Source: CAWGMT01 sp963823675 (lineage in GTDB: Bacteria > Planctomycetota > Planctomycetia > Isosphaerales > Isosphaeraceae). From it: 64,000 nt of DNA. A model generated the notes under the pieces. It saw only the letters and a list, made by a program, of their open reading frames with translations, did no database searches and had not been told where the DNA came from. The stretch covers positions 1,116,001 through 1,180,000 of the forward strand of contig CAWGMT010000008.1 of the NCBI GenBank assembly GCA_963823675.1, in the 5' to 3' direction. Below are positions 61,314 through 64,000 of the stretch, one piece after another. The translations under genes were made by a program, and so were the position numbers. Each line of letters opens with the position of its first letter. The first letter of the stretch is position 1.

Positions 61314-61726
61314 TCAGTACCACCAGTCCTGTTTTGCCGTAGGGGAGCCGAAGGGGGTGCCCCAAAAATCTTTGTAATAAGGAAGCGGGAAGTCCTTTTC
61401 GTAGCGGTCGAGCGCGTCCCAGTAGTTCTGCTGGAATACTTCCGAGTCGTAAGTCCCCCATCCTGTCTCCCCAGTCGTCTGACGGGTTTCCTCCTGGGCA
61501 AGCTGAAAGTTCCAGTTTCACATTCATTTCTGCTGCGTGGCCAGCCTTCCGTCCGCGGAAAATGGTGCCGCGCAGTGCATGTCCTATTCCCCCGCTCATG
61601 CGAACGCCAACTCCGGCGTGTGAGTTTCCTCGGGTCCGGCAGGTCACTCGAACTGTTGGTCAACCAGTCCTCGTTCTTCAGCCAGAATCCGACGGCCTTG
61701 AGCGGCGCAAGGCACATACAATTCAT
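61314..61726 (-). pseudogene. Frameshifted fragment of an unknown protein
   Basis: The last frame reads NWNFQLAQEETRQTTGETGW, GTYDSEVFQQNYWDALDRYE and KDFPLPYYKDFWGTPFGSPT, then DWWY and a stop at 61314. This is clearly protein-like, rich in aromatics. It joins to FRGRKAGHAAEMNV upstream if one A is removed from the AAA near 61525. Further upstream the reading is unclear. The family is not recognised; the end resembles the tail of an extracellular or toxin-associated protein only in style. Confidence 0.45.
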
Positions 61727-61972
61727 CCCGCTTCGAGCTAACCGGACGATCGGTCCAGAGGATGTTGTCGGTCTAAACTGTCATCGGGCGCTTCAAAACC
61801 AGCCACTTATGGGCACTTCAAAACCAGCCACCCCTTGCGGGTAGGTACAGTTTTCAATTCGACATTACTCTATGCATATCCGAACTGACTAACATCTCGC
61901 TTTCCTTTGCCGGATCGGTCGGTGAACCTCTCTCTTGTTGAACTCTTCGACAGCACGGGGCTACTCCCTAGT

Positions 61973-62896
61973 CTAACGCTTCCTGTCCGTCCTGCCTGGT
62001 CCTTTTCTACCAGCTTGGGACCCGGTGGGCGCTTTGGCTGGTTTTGAGCTCGGTTGCTCCCCATCCGAGCCGGTGGGCGCTTTGGCTGGTTTTGAACTCG
62101 GTTGCTCCTCATCCGAGCCGGTGGGCGCTTTGGCTGGTTGTGGATCAGCAACCCCCTCGCTATCCGTCGCCGATCGGTGACGCAGCCGATAACTGGGTCC
62201 CGTCATCCGTACGATCTCCGCGTGGTGCAGAAACCGGTCCAAGATCGCCGTAGCACTAGGCACATCGCCCAGCAGCTTCCCCCAGTCCTCCAGGGGACGG
62301 TTTGAAGTCATCATCGTTGACCGCGTCTCATACCGGCGCATCACCACCTCGAAGAGGCACTCTCCCGACCGCCTGGGCAACTGCTTCATCCCCATGTCGT
62401 CGATGATCAACAGTTCGGGCTTCAGGTACTTCGTCAGCATCTTGTCGTCCTGGCCCAGGACTTCATCGTGGAGGAAGTCGCGGACCAGGTCGAAGATCGA
62501 TCGGTAAAGGACCGTGTATCCGGCCTTGACGGCCTGATAGCCGATCGCTTGCACAAGATGGCTCTTCCCCAGTCCTGGCGGCCCCACCCAAAGCACGTCC
62601 CGGCCCTCGCGGAGGAACCGGCAGCTCGCCAGGTCGTAAACCTGCTTGCGAGGGATCGACGGGTTGAACGACCAGTCGAAATCCTCCAGCGATTTCCGCT
62701 CGCGAAATTCGGCCGCTTTGAACCGTCGCTGGAACTGGCGATCGGCACGCACGGCCAGTTCGTCCTGAAGGATCAGCTCCAAAAACTCGCCGTGGCTCAG
62801 GCCATGCCCGGCAGCCTCCTGCAGGCGAATCTCCAGGCTTTCCGACAGCCCAGAAAGGCGGAGTTGCTTGAGCGTTTTTCTCAAAGCTTCGTTCAT
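61973..62896 (-). CDS. istB: IS21 transposition helper ATPase IstB
   Basis: 307 residues from ATG 62896 (AGGAG upstream). An IstB N-terminal domain (LSGLSESLEIRLQEAAGHGL) is followed by a DnaC-like AAA+ core: Walker A VGPPGLGKSHL, Walker B ELLIIDDMG, sensor I TMMTSNRPLEDW. The protein bends target DNA and activates IstA. The C-terminus carries an extra tail with three copies of PAKAPTGS, encoded by 48-base DNA repeats, which is not part of the usual fold. Confidence 0.92.
   Translation of the reverse strand: MNEALRKTLKQLRLSGLSESLEIRLQEAAGHGLSHGEFLELILQDELAVRADRQFQRRFKAAEFRERKSLEDFDWSFNPSIPRKQVYDLASCRFLREGRDVLWVGPPGLGKSHLVQAIGYQAVKAGYTVLYRSIFDLVRDFLHDEVLGQDDKMLTKYLKPELLIIDDMGMKQLPRRSGECLFEVVMRRYETRSTMMTSNRPLEDWGKLLGDVPSATAILDRFLHHAEIVRMTGPSYRLRHRSATDSEGVADPQPAKAPTGSDEEQPSSKPAKAPTGSDGEQPSSKPAKAPTGSQAGRKGPGRTDRKR
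62023..62142. repeat. 48-base tandem repeat in the istB tail
   Basis: Two complete units (62023-62070 and 62071-62118) and a partial third. Each includes GGCGCTTTGGCTGGTTTTGA, which contains the reverse complement of the CAAAACCAGCC core of the subterminal repeats at 61789-61834. Confidence 0.85.
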
Positions 62897-63211
62897 TGAT
62901 AGATCTCCTAGTATGTGAATCCGTTGTTGCGATACTGGTTCACTCATCAAGGCATCGAGCATCTTTCGGTCTTTTCGAGCAGATCAGGGCGGCCCCGAGG
63001 TCGAGCTTGCTGAGGGAAGACAAGGTGTTTCTCAAGCGGAACAGGGAACAGAGAAGAGGGAAGGGGGTGGGGGGTTCGGGGGGCGGGAACTGGGGCCGCT
63101 GGTCCCGCCCCCCGATGCCTTCAGCCATCGGTTCCACCCGGGAAACCCCGCACCGTGTTGGCGGCGATCTGGCGAGCCCAATCGTTTGGCAGGGCCTCGG
63201 GAGAATTTGGT
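62897..63211. other. istA-istB spacer with a G/C palindrome
   Basis: IS21 elements normally have istA and istB adjacent or overlapping. Here 315 bases separate them. A perfect inverted repeat GGGGGGCGGGA/TCCCGCCCCCC (about 63077-63114) lies in the middle, suggesting a secondary insertion of repeat DNA. Confidence 0.6.
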
Positions 63212-64000
63212 TCATGGCTTGGCGTTCCGGAATTGGAATGCGTCGTGGACGAACTGGCCGTACTCGCTCATGGGACGAATCATGGGATGGTCGCTCAAGA
63301 AGGGCAGCGTTTCCTGCTTGGGCGCCTGACGCTTGGCGAGCGCTCGAATCGTGCGGAGACGATAAACGCCGTAACCGGTGGCGACCTCGCAGGCCCGCTC
63401 GATCGCCGAAATGGGATAACGGCTGGCGAGGCTCAAGAGACCCTGGAGCACCCGCACTCCCTCAACACCGCGGGCTTCGATCATGGCCGCGGCCCAAGCG
63501 GCGCTCTGCGGGCCCAGCCGGCTAGCCACCTTGCCCATGAGCCAAGCGGTGCCGCGTTCGACCCCGCTGATCTTCTCCGAGGCGATATACTGGGGTGGCG
63601 TGCTGAATCGGCCCGGCTCCTGCCTGGTGTGCACGGCGATCGGCTCCATTCGCTGGTTGTAGATCCGCACCAAGCGACCGTCCCACCGCGCCCAGACCTC
63701 CCGTGCCAGGTACTCTGGCGGCACTGCGTAATAAGCCCGCCCGATCTCGATGTGGCCGTCGGGGTGTACCGTGCGGCGCGCTTCCTGATACGACGGGAAG
63801 GAGGTCAATGGCAATGGCACCAGCGCCTTCCGCTCCACGTCGGCGAAGTGTTTGCCCACCTGGCGGCGCGTGGTGCCGTGGATCCGCGTGTCAGCCACGG
63901 TCAGCTCCCACTCCAGCAGGAAGACGTTTTCCTCCTCCAGGCTGGAAAAGCTTCGCCTCTTCAGACCGTTGTCCTGAACGTAGTCGACGCCCTTTTCGAC
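63212..64000 (-). CDS. istA: IS21 transposase IstA, C-terminal part
   Basis: 263 codons open at the window edge. Seen: RRQVGKHFADVERKALVPLP, EARRTVHPDGHIEIGRAYYA, the VPPEYLAREVWARWDGRLVR beta-barrel domain and KQETLPFLSDHPMIRPMSEY near the C-terminus. The DDE catalytic domain would lie upstream, outside the window. It stands before istB as expected for IS21. Confidence 0.88.
   Translation of the reverse strand, partial: VEKGVDYVQDNGLKRRSFSSLEEENVFLLEWELTVADTRIHGTTRRQVGKHFADVERKALVPLPLTSFPSYQEARRTVHPDGHIEIGRAYYAVPPEYLAREVWARWDGRLVRIYNQRMEPIAVHTRQEPGRFSTPPQYIASEKISGVERGTAWLMGKVASRLGPQSAAWAAAMIEARGVEGVRVLQGLLSLASRYPISAIERACEVATGYGVYRLRTIRALAKRQAPKQETLPFLSDHPMIRPMSEYGQFVHDAFQFRNAKP

Larger units (their letters stand above)
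61779..64000 (-). mobile_element. IS21-family insertion sequence, left part cut by window
   Basis: Contains istB and the C-terminal part of istA in the usual order. At the downstream end, GGCGCTTCAAAACCAGCCAC is followed 6 bases later by a second copy (61789-61834), the multiple subterminal repeats typical of IS21 ends. The outer tip probably begins at TGTCATCGGGC near 61779. Confidence 0.75.

Overview
The window looks like a chromosomal segment of a planctomycete, most likely Isosphaera/Gemmata-like. This rests on features seen directly: high G+C; several very large Ser/Thr kinases with a membrane span followed by WD40 or TPR arrays; an ECF sigma factor beside such a kinase; a sigma factor fused to carboxypeptidase-regulatory-like repeats; a PEP-CTERM protein; leucine-rich-repeat and NPYQ-type small proteins; and secreted repeat proteins that begin with an LEPR-like motif (core forms LEALEGRVVLS and LDALEDRVTPS). 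Placement below phylum is inference.

Layout. 0-4.3 kb: a sugar-phosphate isomerase fragment, then a trypsin-NACHT-membrane protein paired with a Trypco1-like partner (a predicted conflict/defence module). 4.5-15.4 kb: a Ser/Thr kinase, an LRR protein, the sigma-factor fusion, a PEP-CTERM protein, RdgB and a secreted protein. 15.9-19.7 kb: a housekeeping operon read leftward, argB-argD-argF-rph. 20.4-23.4 kb: a promoter and candidate fluoride riboswitch ahead of crcB and a DUF190 gene, then a fatty-acid desaturase. 23.4-27 kb: a beta-helix surface protein between two direct repeats carrying RAYT-transposase debris, followed by three tiny coupled genes. 27-37.6 kb: a signalling block with a double-glycine peptide, a SAM methyltransferase, a kinase-TPR protein, a kinase-WD40-TPR protein and an ECF sigma factor. 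38-48 kb: a glycine-rich beta-helix protein, DUF1579 and DUF6599 proteins, an aldo/keto reductase and a degenerate metalloprotease-like protein. 48.4-64 kb: a mobile-element sink with a tRNA-Leu 3' fragment, an ORF-less group II intron, a broken intron reverse transcriptase, IS110, IS4 debris and IS21; hsp20 and a third large kinase sit among them.

Three signals stand out. First, a roughly 620-bp element occurs in three full copies, one truncated copy and one solo end. It has about 24-bp inverted termini and carries only the C-terminal part of a RAYT-type transposase, so it must move in trans if it moves at all. Second, two different kinase genes carry in-frame insertions made of palindromic repeat DNA inside the kinase domain. 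Third, a 65-residue peptide with a classic double-glycine leader sits just upstream of a methyltransferase and a receptor-like kinase.

A caution on the data: at least a dozen otherwise intact genes, including argB, argD and argF, are each broken by one-base shifts, many within or beside short G/C runs. I read these mostly as sequencing or assembly errors, so frameshifted genes are annotated as single loci with the approximate shift position given.
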